NCBI GenBank assembly: GCA_029935135.1 | Contig: JAOZKX010000079.1 | Location: 1 to 7,907, forward strand | DNA length: 7,907 nt | Origin: Desulfocapsa sp. | GTDB lineage: Bacteria > Desulfobacterota > Desulfobulbia > Desulfobulbales > Desulfocapsaceae | Direction of reading: 5' to 3' | Part shown: positions 1 through 6,662 of the stretch, one piece after another | Numbering within the stretch: position 1 is the first letter of the stretch | Layout: every line of letters starts with the position of its first letter | Translations under genes and position numbers: made by a program | The notes under the pieces: model-generated | Database searches by the model: none | What the model was told of the DNA's origin: nothing | Seen by the model: the letters and a program-made list of their open reading frames with translations, nothing else

Positions 1-132
1 ACGCAGTTGTGGAAAGTGTTGAAGGTTTTGTATCAGAAGAGTCGGAGTGGTTCGCTGATTGAAAAAGTTGCTTATATTCGTATGGATTATCAAGACAATA
101 AGGTGCTCGTAGCACGAAGCAGTACAGGGTAA
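1..132 (+). CDS. ftsQ: Cell division protein FtsQ-like, C-terminal fragment (5' end outside window)
   Basis: An open frame enters at base 1 and ends at TAA 130-132, giving 43 residues. The visible tail contains a hydrophobic/charged stretch 'EKVAYIRMDYQDNKVLVAR', which resembles the C-terminal beta-strand end of FtsQ/DivIB proteins. These are bitopic inner-membrane proteins that link the Z-ring to the FtsB-FtsL-FtsWI septal synthesis complex. Its place immediately before ftsA is the usual dcw order (ftsQ-ftsA-ftsZ), and only 3 bases separate its stop from the ftsA ATG, so the two are almost certainly co-transcribed. The fragment is too short to identify from its own residues; the call rests mainly on gene order. 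No signal or membrane segment can be judged because the N-terminus is missing. Confidence 0.65.
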   Translation, partial: TQLWKVLKVLYQKSRSGSLIEKVAYIRMDYQDNKVLVARSSTG

Positions 133-135
133 ATT

Positions 136-1398
136 ATGGAAGATGAGATGGAAGTCGGGCAGGAAATAGTGCTGGAAAATAGAGAAGAGCCGCGTGAAAC
201 TGGTGAGCTGGTTGTGGGGCTAGATATTGGTACCACCAAGATTTGCTGTATTGTGGGCGAGGTCTTTGATGATGCTGTTAATATAATAGGATTTGGAACA
301 GCCCCTTCAGTTGGCTTGAAAAAAGGAGTCGTGGTAAATATTGAAGCCACAGTTAAGTCGATCAGGGAGGCTGTTCGTCAGGCGGAAGAATCAGCGGGCT
401 GTGATTTGTCTACGGTCTATGTGGGAATAGCCGGGAATCATATTAAAGGTTTTAACAGCCCAGGGATTCTTGCCATTAACGGCAGAGAAATAAGAGAAAA
501 TGATGTGGCAGAGGTCATCAGTGCCGCCCGTACCGTGAAGATCTCAGAGAATCAACAGATTATTCATGTGCTACCCCAGGAGTACATGGTTGATGATCAC
601 ACAGGTATCCAGAATCCCATGGGTATGACTGGTGTACGTCTTGTGACAAATGTCCATATTGTTACGGCGGATATGGGTGCTGTGCATAATCTTTACACCT
701 GTTGCCAGAAAGCGGGCCTGGAAGTTGCGGATATGGTGCTGGAATCAATTGCTTCTGCACATGCAACCCTTAGTCCGGATGAGATGGAACTGGGTGTTGC
801 TCTCCTTGATATCGGTGGCGGTACAACTGATCTGGCGGTATTTTGTGATGGAACCATCCGCCATACCTGTGAGATCGGTCTTGGCGGACATAATCTGACC
901 AATGATCTCTCCGTTGGCTTGCGCACACCTCTTCAGGATGCGGAACGCTTAAAAGAGGATTACGGCAGTGCCATATCTTCAATTATTAAGCCCAATCATG
1001 TCGTGGATGTGCCAACTGTCGGGGATAGAGAACCGCGGAAAGTTACCCAGAAGGTTCTGGTTGATATTGTGCAGGCACGAATGGTTGAAATCCTGGAGAT
1101 GATTAACCAGGATCTCATTAATTGCGGCCTGAAAAATAAAATCAATGGTGGGATTGTTATTACCGGTGGCACTGCTTTATTGGCCAACCTGGTAGATCTT
1201 TCCGAACAGATTTTTGATTTGCCGGTTCGAATAGGGTTTCCGGCTCAGATTGGTGGCAAAGTAGAGCAGGTAAGTACCCCTCGATGTACGACTGGTGTCG
1301 GGCTTGTGATGTATGGCCGGCAGCATAATATCGATAAGCGCTACAGTGATAGTTCGATGATGGGAAGGATGAGAGGCTGGTTTCGGAAAATCATGTGA
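136..1398 (+). CDS. ftsA: Cell division protein FtsA
   Basis: A 420-residue actin-like ATPase that tethers FtsZ filaments to the inner membrane and recruits late divisome proteins. The actin-fold nucleotide motifs are all visible: phosphate-1 'GLDIGTTK' at residues 28-35, phosphate-2 'LLDIGGGTTDL' around D225, and the adenosine motif 'GGIVITGG' at about 338-345. The C-terminus (about 407-420, 'MMGRMRGWFRKIM') is a basic, hydrophobic amphipathic helix typical of the FtsA membrane-targeting sequence. Length fits the family. ATG 136 is chosen because AGGG at 126-129 lies six bases upstream; the ribosome site lies inside the end of the upstream gene. The first 24 residues are unusually acidic (10 Asp/Glu) and precede the conserved core, slightly longer than many FtsA N-termini. 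ftsZ follows after a 125-base gap. Confidence 0.97.
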   Translation: MEDEMEVGQEIVLENREEPRETGELVVGLDIGTTKICCIVGEVFDDAVNIIGFGTAPSVGLKKGVVVNIEATVKSIREAVRQAEESAGCDLSTVYVGIAGNHIKGFNSPGILAINGREIRENDVAEVISAARTVKISENQQIIHVLPQEYMVDDHTGIQNPMGMTGVRLVTNVHIVTADMGAVHNLYTCCQKAGLEVADMVLESIASAHATLSPDEMELGVALLDIGGGTTDLAVFCDGTIRHTCEIGLGGHNLTNDLSVGLRTPLQDAERLKEDYGSAISSIIKPNHVVDVPTVGDREPRKVTQKVLVDIVQARMVEILEMINQDLINCGLKNKINGGIVITGGTALLANLVDLSEQIFDLPVRIGFPAQIGGKVEQVSTPRCTTGVGLVMYGRQHNIDKRYSDSSMMGRMRGWFRKIM

Positions 1399-1424
1399 TT
1401 TTTTTCTCCAGAGAGGAAAAAAAT
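1398..1424 (+). other. AT-rich hairpin at the ftsA stop codon
   Basis: The final A of the ftsA TGA and the seven T's after it (1398-1405) pair with seven A's and a T at 1417-1424. CTC 1406-1408 pairs with GAG 1413-1415, leaving G1416 bulged and a 4-base loop at 1409-1412. This is 11 pairs in all, seen directly. The T run is on the 5' arm, so it does not look like a canonical intrinsic terminator for ftsA. It may be an mRNA stabiliser or processing site between ftsA and ftsZ, or simply low-complexity sequence. Confidence 0.4.
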
Positions 1425-1437
1425 GTTTCAGAGAGAA

Positions 1438-1465
1438 TCAGTAGGTGCTATACTTGATCTACTGA
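1438..1465. promoter_or_regulatory. Inverted repeat over the ftsZ promoter (possible operator)
   Basis: TCAGTAG (1438-1444) and CTACTGA (1459-1465) are perfect reverse complements. A G-T wobble and a T-A pair extend the stem to 9 positions around a 10-base centre that contains the TATACT -10 hexamer. Such symmetry over a -10 is what a repressor operator would look like. In transcripts reading through from ftsA it would instead fold as a hairpin. No known regulator's consensus is recognised. Confidence 0.4.
1446..1454 (+). promoter_or_regulatory. Candidate ftsZ promoter (extended -10)
   Basis: TGCTATACT matches the extended -10 consensus TGnTATAAT at all but one position (C for A in the hexamer). 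No good -35 lies 17 bases upstream (TTTCAG at 1426-1431 is a poor match), which is acceptable for extended -10 promoters. A start near 1461 would give an ftsZ leader of about 60 bases. Dedicated ftsZ promoters inside or after ftsA are known in other bacteria. The call is inference from the motif alone. Confidence 0.4.
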
Positions 1466-1523
1466 GATTTTATGGATATATCGTTTCTGTGAAGGGACGG
1501 ATTTCTTGAATAGGGGAGTGGAT

Positions 1524-2756
1524 ATGCCGTTTAGAATGGCGGAAACAGAAGGGGTTGCAGTTGTTAAGGTGATTGGGGTAGGTGGTGGTGGTGGCAATGC
1601 CATTAATACCATGGTTACTGATCGACTGCAGGGTGTTGAGTTTATCGTTGCCAACACCGACAAACAGGCATTAAATCAGTCGAAGGCGGATATCTGTCTG
1701 CAGATTGGTCCTAATATCACCAAAGGTCTAGGGGCAGGTGCTGACCCTGAAACCGGAGAACTTGCTGCGCAGGAGTCCATTGACGATATTAAAGATAGTC
1801 TTAAAGGTAGTGATATGGTCTTTGTTGCCGCAGGTTTAGGTGGCGGTACAGGTACCGGTGCGGCTCCGATTGTTGCGAAAGCAAGCAAAGAAATGGGTGC
1901 CCTTACTGTGGCAGTTGTTACGAAACCCTTTCATTTTGAAGGGAAGTTTCGTATGCGTAATGCCGAAGGCGGTTGGGAACAACTCCGTAAATATGCCGAT
2001 ACCATTATCACTGTGCCAAATGACCGACTGCTCTCCCTGATGCAGAAGAACTCAAAACTTTCTGATATGCTGACCATGGCAGACAAAGTTCTTCTTCAGG
2101 CTGTTAAGGGGATTACCGATCTGATTAATGTTCCGGGAATGATGAATGCCGATTTTGCCGATTTGCGTACCGTGATGCGTGAAGTCGGGCCTGCAATTAT
2201 GGGTTCTGGTTCAGCAGCAGGAGAAACCAGAGCCACAGAAGCTGCTAAACGTGCCATTGACAACCAACTGTTGGAAGATGTCGGGATTGATGGAGCACGC
2301 GGTTTGCTTATTAATATCTCTGCCTCTGAAGAGAGCTTTACCATGGCTGAGTTTATGGAAGTTTCTGCTCTCATTCATGATAAAGTGGATGATGAGGCAA
2401 AAGTTGTTATCGGGGCCGTATATGATGATGCCCTCGGTGATGAACTGCATGTGACGGTGATTGCCACCGGTGTTGGTGAAGTGGTCTCTAAAAAAGAAAA
2501 ACTCGTGCAGATTAAGGTTCCTGCAAAAAAAGAAGCATCCACAGTCGAAGTACAGGAACCGGAACCTATTCAGAATACGCAGGTTGCACCGGCCAATAAG
2601 AGTGCAGGGGCTTCTCTGTTCTCCTCTTCAAATTTTAATAATTTTGAAAACCATGGGATCTCATCTGAAGAGAATGGTCAGGGGCGGAATGCGCAAAAGC
2701 CCTGGGATGAGGATTATATGGAGACGCCAACCTACCTGCGGAAGAAAGCGAACTAG
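1524..2756 (+). CDS. ftsZ: Cell division protein FtsZ
   Basis: A 410-residue tubulin-like GTPase that polymerises into the cytoplasmic Z-ring. Numbered from ATG 1524, the N-terminal nucleotide-binding segment has 'VIGVGGGGGNA', the tubulin signature GGGTGTG is at 106-112, and the T7 catalytic loop 'NADFAD' supplies D210 and D213. After the globular core comes a variable Lys/Glu/Pro/Asn-rich linker (about 320-393) and then a C-terminal peptide, 'METPTYLRKK' at about 399-408, which fits the conserved tail that binds FtsA. The start is ATG 1524, with AGGGGAG at 1512-1518 five bases upstream. An in-frame TTG at 1506, preceded by GAAGGGA (1491-1497), would add six residues and cannot be fully excluded, but signature numbering matches the family better from 1524. 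It can be transcribed with ftsA and perhaps from its own promoter in the gap. Confidence 0.98.
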   Translation: MPFRMAETEGVAVVKVIGVGGGGGNAINTMVTDRLQGVEFIVANTDKQALNQSKADICLQIGPNITKGLGAGADPETGELAAQESIDDIKDSLKGSDMVFVAAGLGGGTGTGAAPIVAKASKEMGALTVAVVTKPFHFEGKFRMRNAEGGWEQLRKYADTIITVPNDRLLSLMQKNSKLSDMLTMADKVLLQAVKGITDLINVPGMMNADFADLRTVMREVGPAIMGSGSAAGETRATEAAKRAIDNQLLEDVGIDGARGLLINISASEESFTMAEFMEVSALIHDKVDDEAKVVIGAVYDDALGDELHVTVIATGVGEVVSKKEKLVQIKVPAKKEASTVEVQEPEPIQNTQVAPANKSAGASLFSSSNFNNFENHGISSEENGQGRNAQKPWDEDYMETPTYLRKKAN

Positions 2757-2791
2757 TGAAAAGTCAGGTCTCAGGTGTAGGGTGACCTTCT

Positions 2792-2872
2792 GTGGAGAGT
2801 AGCTTATCAGACAGCAAAAAAAGGGGTCGGGCTATGCTCAGTTGCTTGCGCAGGAACGGGGCACCTATCTGA
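2792..2872 (+). other. Short GTG ORF with good RBS overlapping the radical-SAM start in another frame (possible frameshifted 5' end or leader ORF)
   Basis: GTG 2792 has the best-looking ribosome site in the ftsZ/radical-SAM gap: AGGGTGA at 2779-2785, six bases upstream. Its frame runs 26 codons to TGA 2870, so it overlaps the beginning of the radical-SAM reading frame. Within it lies A7 at 2816-2822, followed by GGGG. One extra A, or a -1 slip, would join 'ESSLSDSKK' to the radical-SAM frame upstream of TTG 2842, giving about 17 more residues. In the radical-SAM frame itself, TAG 2800 blocks extension and no ATG, GTG or TTG occurs between 2803 and 2841. It could be a true leader peptide, a slippage start, a mutation or a sequencing indel. 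Confidence 0.4.
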
Positions 2873-4578
2873 AAAAGTGGACGGGGCGTCTGCCTGTTGC
2901 TCTTTTGTATCCCAATCGGTACGAAGTCGGGGTTTCCAGCCTTGGCTTTCAGCTGGTTTATTCTCTGCTCAATGATCATGAACAGCTGGTCTGCGAGCGT
3001 TTTTTTCTGCCACCCGACTCCAATACTCCTTTTCGCTCTTTTGAATCGGGAAGGCCTCTTACGGATTTTCCCGTCCTCTTCTATTCCATTAGTTTTGAAC
3101 ATGACTATGTGAATCTGGCACGACTGATTCTTGCAGGAGGGCTGCCGCTATTTGCCAAGGATAGAGAGGATGCTCCGCTGGGAAAGGGGGACCCGCTGAT
3201 TATTGGTGGCGGGGTGGCCACATTTATGAACCCTGAGCCCCTGGCTCCCTTCACGGATCTGTTCCTCTTGGGTGAGGCAGAACCTATCTTGCCGCAGTTG
3301 ATCCCCTTTCTCCTGGAACATCTTGATAAAACTGTAAAGTCTGATCTCCTCCATCTACTGAGCCACAAAATCGAAGGAGCCTATGTCCCTTCTCTGCATA
3401 CGCCGGTTTGTGATGAGCATGGACGGCAGACTGGTTCAATACCCGCTGCAGGCCTGTTGGCTCGTATTCCCAAGGCCACTCTTTTGTCCGTCACAAAAGC
3501 CACCCATTCACAACTGCTCAGTCCCGCAGCTGAATTCTCAAATTTATATCTTACTGAGCTGGGGCGAGGCTGTTCCAGAGGGTGCAGGTTTTGTGCTGCC
3601 GGATTTATCTATCGCCCTCCCAGGCTATGGGATGCCGATGCAGTGATTAAAGGACTTGAGGAGCGTGCTCCTGCTGTTACTCGGGTCGGCTTGCTTGGTA
3701 TGGAGATGGCCAAAAAAGAGGAACTGGAATCACTCTCCTCCTATCTTTTAGACAGTGGTTGCGCTCTGTCCTTTTCATCTCTCCGGGCAGACAGGATTTC
3801 CGGTCCGCTTTTACAACTCCTTGGTGACAGTGGTTTGAAAAGTGTTGCCATTGCCCCCGATGGTGCTTCCGAACGGTTGCGGAGGGTGATTAATAAAAAT
3901 CTCACCGAGGACGATCTGCTCCTGGCTGCTGAACGCCTTGTAGGCGCTGGATTATACAAATTAAAACTTTACTTTATGATCTGTCTTCATACAGAGACCA
4001 ATGATGACTTAAAGGAAATGCTTGAGCTTATAAAAAAGATAAAGATGGTTATGCTGCCCTATGGTAAAAAGCGCGGCAGGCTCTGTGAAATAACTTTATC
4101 TGTGAACTGTTTTGCTCCCAAGCCGTGGACTCCTTTTCAGTTTCATCCTTTTGGTGGATTGGAAGCCAGTAGCGAAGAACTCTCCGCAGCTGATGTGGTA
4201 AAGTCGTTAAAGGCCAAAATCAGCTTTTTGAAAAAGAGTCTGCGTCATGAGGCAAATGTAAAAATGAATCATGATAAGCCGGAGAGTGTCCTCTTTCAGG
4301 CGGTTCTTGCTCGTGGGGACCGGCGTCTTGCTTCTGTGCTGGCAACTATGGCAGGAAGAGGTTTGCCATGGAAGCAGGCCATGCGGAAAAATAACTTGCA
4401 GGCGGAGTGGTTTGCCCTGCATCCGTATAAAAAAGATGACTATCTGCCGTGGAATATTGTAGACCATTCCATTAAACAGGACTATCTCTGGCAGGAATAC
4501 GAAAAAAGTTTTCAGGCGAAGACAACAATAGCCTGTGATACATTAGTGTGCAGGCGTTGTGGGGTTTGTAATGACTGA
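2842..4578 (+). CDS. Radical SAM protein with cobalamin-binding-like N-terminal domain, function unknown
   Basis: A 578-residue protein. Residues about 10-200 resemble the B12-binding-like domain of large radical-SAM families ('PNRYEVGVSSLGFQLVYSLL', then 'IIGGGVATFMNPEPLAPF' and 'LGEAEPILPQL'). I see no DxHxxG cobalamin-ligand motif. The radical-SAM core carries CxxxCxxC at C244, C248 and C251 for the [4Fe-4S]/S-adenosylmethionine site, followed by 'SSLRADR' and 'SERLRRVINKNL' motifs. The tail ends with a C-x4-C-x2-C-x2-C cluster (C565, C570, C573, C576) that could hold an auxiliary Fe-S cluster or zinc. It resembles the TIGR03960-like group, whose substrate is not known to me. The start is uncertain: TTG 2842 has no convincing ribosome site, and the likely initiation signal upstream is in another frame. 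The stop overlaps the downstream kinase start by 8 bases. Confidence 0.85.
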   Translation: MLAQERGTYLKKWTGRLPVALLYPNRYEVGVSSLGFQLVYSLLNDHEQLVCERFFLPPDSNTPFRSFESGRPLTDFPVLFYSISFEHDYVNLARLILAGGLPLFAKDREDAPLGKGDPLIIGGGVATFMNPEPLAPFTDLFLLGEAEPILPQLIPFLLEHLDKTVKSDLLHLLSHKIEGAYVPSLHTPVCDEHGRQTGSIPAAGLLARIPKATLLSVTKATHSQLLSPAAEFSNLYLTELGRGCSRGCRFCAAGFIYRPPRLWDADAVIKGLEERAPAVTRVGLLGMEMAKKEELESLSSYLLDSGCALSFSSLRADRISGPLLQLLGDSGLKSVAIAPDGASERLRRVINKNLTEDDLLLAAERLVGAGLYKLKLYFMICLHTETNDDLKEMLELIKKIKMVMLPYGKKRGRLCEITLSVNCFAPKPWTPFQFHPFGGLEASSEELSAADVVKSLKAKISFLKKSLRHEANVKMNHDKPESVLFQAVLARGDRRLASVLATMAGRGLPWKQAMRKNNLQAEWFALHPYKKDDYLPWNIVDHSIKQDYLWQEYEKSFQAKTTIACDTLVCRRCGVCND

Positions 4579-6028
4579 AAAAAACAAAGTAGTGATTGAT
4601 GACCCTGAGCAGTTGGAACGATTACGAGCCGGGCTTATGCCTTTTCAGCTGGTAAAGTATTTTTCTTTTTCAAGTCTTGGGGTAATTTTAATCTTCACCC
4701 TTTTCCTCTCCTGGATTATTTCCGATCATGCCCGCGAAGTAATGCTGGAACAGAGTGAGGTCTACTCTCTTCTTCTTGCAGAAAACTTGAATCAGCAGGT
4801 TTTTAGACGATTTGTTCTCCCTACCGCAGTGCGCTATGGGAAGATAGCACTGTCAAATCCTGAACAGTTTAAACAGCTGGACAATGTGGTACGAAATGCC
4901 ACGGAAGGGATGAAGATGGAGGCGGTGACGATTTATGATTCCACCATCAATATTATTTCTTATTCCACAGACTCGGAACAGGTTGGGAAGAAAGATATGG
5001 GAGGGATTGAATACTCCAAAGCACTTTCTGGAGTACCAAATTCTCAGATTGTTTCCAGCGGTTCTGTGTTTAGTCTACTGCCGGGAACGCCATCGGCGCA
5101 CTGCATGTTAAAGACCTTTATCCCCTTTAAACAAGTACGGGAAGATATAGCCGATTCTGAACGAATCATGGGAGTCATTGAAGTAACTCAGGATCTTTCC
5201 AAAGAGTATACGGCAATTATCCATTTGCAGGGCAGGATTATTGTTATTTCCTCCCTGGTGATGGGCATTCTTTTCCTGGTTTTGCGTACCATTGTCAGCA
5301 GGGCCGATAAGATTATGGAGAAACGGGTGCGGGAACGACTGGAACTGGAAGTGAAGCTTAACCATGCCGAGCGGTTAGCTCATCTCGGGACGATGGTTGC
5401 TACGGTATCCCACGAAATCAAGAGCCCTCTCGGGATTGTTCGCTCAACTGCCGAAATTCTTCATAAACGAATGCAGAAACTCGCCCCTGGAAATGAGAAT
5501 CTTACCGAGATTATTATTTCTGAGACCACTCGTTTAAATGGTATTGTGATGGAATTTCTTGATTTTGCAAGACCGCAAAAAGTACATCCCGCACCGGTTG
5601 ATATTAATAAAAGCCTGCAGCAGGCCCTGGAGTTTGTCGAACCCAAATTACAAGAACAGAATATTCTATCGGAAACCAGTTTTGATCATTTTGTCGGCCA
5701 GATCAGTATCGATTATGACCTGATGTACAGGGCATTCTTGAATCTTTTGGTGAATGCTATCCAGGCCATGCCCAATGGTGGTATCTTGCGAGTGAGCAGT
5801 GGAATCGTGAAAGAAGACGGCTCTGTCTGTATAGATATTAAGGACAGTGGGGTTGGTATGGATGAGGAAACTGCAGGTCAGATTTTCAAACCCTTTTTTA
5901 CCCAAAAAAATCGGGGGACAGGCCTTGGTCTGGCCATCACAAAAAATATTATTGAACAGCATCATGGGACTATTTCCGTGAGCAGTAAAGAAAATGAAGG
6001 CAGCACATTCACCATTATCCTCCCCTGA
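4571..6028 (+). CDS. Membrane-bound sensor histidine kinase
   Basis: A 485-residue two-component sensor kinase. Transmembrane segment 1 is at about 31-50 and segment 2 at about 223-242, enclosing a periplasmic sensor of about 170 residues of unrecognised ligand (possibly Cache- or PAS-like, by size only). A short charged linker leads to a HisKA domain with 'VSHEIKSPLG' and phospho-acceptor H281. The HATPase domain follows: N-box N391/N395 ('NLLVNAIQAMPNGG'), G1 box D425-x-G-x-G, F-box 'FKPFFTQK', and G2 'GTGLGLAI'. The arrangement resembles NtrB/ZraS-type kinases. ATG 4571 is chosen because GGGG at 4561-4564 lies six bases upstream; GTG 4559 would add four residues. It overlaps the radical-SAM gene by 8 bases and the next gene by 35. 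No response regulator is encoded in the window, so its partner is unknown. Confidence 0.93.
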   Translation: MTEKNKVVIDDPEQLERLRAGLMPFQLVKYFSFSSLGVILIFTLFLSWIISDHAREVMLEQSEVYSLLLAENLNQQVFRRFVLPTAVRYGKIALSNPEQFKQLDNVVRNATEGMKMEAVTIYDSTINIISYSTDSEQVGKKDMGGIEYSKALSGVPNSQIVSSGSVFSLLPGTPSAHCMLKTFIPFKQVREDIADSERIMGVIEVTQDLSKEYTAIIHLQGRIIVISSLVMGILFLVLRTIVSRADKIMEKRVRERLELEVKLNHAERLAHLGTMVATVSHEIKSPLGIVRSTAEILHKRMQKLAPGNENLTEIIISETTRLNGIVMEFLDFARPQKVHPAPVDINKSLQQALEFVEPKLQEQNILSETSFDHFVGQISIDYDLMYRAFLNLLVNAIQAMPNGGILRVSSGIVKEDGSVCIDIKDSGVGMDEETAGQIFKPFFTQKNRGTGLGLAITKNIIEQHHGTISVSSKENEGSTFTIILP

Positions 6029-6662
6029 TACCCGTAGGAATCGTGAGCAAGGGTTACGGATTCAGCAGATCTCTTTTCTAACGAATGGCCCCTATGATCT
6101 CACTCTGTCACCGGGGCAGTGTCTCGGTGTTACAGGCCCTTCAGGAATAGGAAAGACGCAGTTGCTGCGGGCAATAGCAGATGTGATTCCTCACGGCGGC
6201 GACTGTCTTCTTGATGCACGAAGTTGTTCTTCTTTTGCCGCACCGGTCTGGAGAAAAACGGTTGCTCTGGTTCCTGCGGAATCCTTCTGGTGGTATGACA
6301 CTGTCGCACCCCATTTTGTTGTGGATCTTGGTCAGGGGAAAATATGTGAATGGCTTGGTAGATTAGGATTTCCTGGAGATGTCGGCTCATGGCAGGTAAG
6401 CAGGCTTTCCACTGGTGAACGACAACGCCTTTCTCTTCTTCGTACATTGTCTCTCACCCCCCGGGTATTACTGCTTGACGAACCAACCTCTTCCCTTGAT
6501 CAGAAAATGGTACGAGTTGTGGAAGAGATCCTTGCGGAGCTGTGTGTGAAGGAAGGGATGATGTGTCTTTGGGTCAGTCATGACAGGGAACAGCTTTTTC
6601 GGGTCGGCACCAGGGTTTTTTCGCTTGAGCAGCATGGACTTGTGCAGGAGTTATGTTCATGA
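5994..6662 (+). CDS. fetA: ABC transporter ATP-binding protein, FetA-like (putative iron exporter)
   Basis: A 222-residue single nucleotide-binding domain acting at the cytoplasmic face of the inner membrane. Visible motifs are Walker A GPSGIGKT at residues 48-55 (K54), ABC signature 'LSTGERQR' at 138-145, Walker B 'LLLDEP' with D162 and E163, D-loop 'SSLD', and H-loop H196. The Q-loop glutamine position appears to be Glu96 ('PAESFWW'). Its partner is the UPF0014 permease immediately downstream, which together match the E. coli FetAB (YbbL/YbbM) pair linked to iron export and peroxide resistance. ATG 5994 is the only usable start before the core; it lies inside the kinase gene (35-base overlap) behind a weak purine-rich site, so translation is probably coupled. 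Iron as substrate is inferred from the family, not shown here. Confidence 0.88.
   Translation: MKAAHSPLSSPDTRRNREQGLRIQQISFLTNGPYDLTLSPGQCLGVTGPSGIGKTQLLRAIADVIPHGGDCLLDARSCSSFAAPVWRKTVALVPAESFWWYDTVAPHFVVDLGQGKICEWLGRLGFPGDVGSWQVSRLSTGERQRLSLLRTLSLTPRVLLLDEPTSSLDQKMVRVVEEILAELCVKEGMMCLWVSHDREQLFRVGTRVFSLEQHGLVQELCS

Noticed and set aside
90..350. Antisense open frame of 86 codons at the ftsA 5' end
   Set aside because: Ser/Thr/Pro-rich low-complexity translation fully opposite conserved ftsA codons; no ribosome site or family resemblance.
1506..1523. TTG 1506 as the ftsZ start
   Set aside because: It has an upstream GAAGGGA, but ATG 1524 has a stronger AGGGGAG and better family numbering. 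Kept only as an alternative.
2765..2788. AGGTC/GACCT hairpin that might hide the radical-SAM ribosome site or end ftsZ transcription
   Set aside because: Only five pairs with a 13-base loop and no T-tract; also part of a TCAGGT tandem repeat, so too weak to annotate.
2461..2802. Alternate-frame + strand ORF across the ftsZ C-terminus
   Set aside because: Overlaps the ftsZ linker and tail, whose correct frame ends in a recognisable C-terminal peptide; the translation is Arg/Lys-rich, typical of a shadow.
2817..2823. A AAA AAG heptamer as an IS/dnaX-style -1 frameshift site
   Set aside because: The phase is wrong: the heptamer's codons are already in the radical-SAM frame, so canonical tandem slippage would leave that frame, not enter it. 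Only single-tRNA or transcriptional slippage in the A7 would work.
2764..3102. Antisense open frame of 112 codons over the radical-SAM 5' end
   Set aside because: It mirrors the conserved radical-SAM N-terminus and shows no recognisable domain; most likely a shadow frame.
5960..6000. Fur-type operator before fetAB
   Set aside because: No palindrome resembling a Fur box is seen, and the sequence is kinase coding region.
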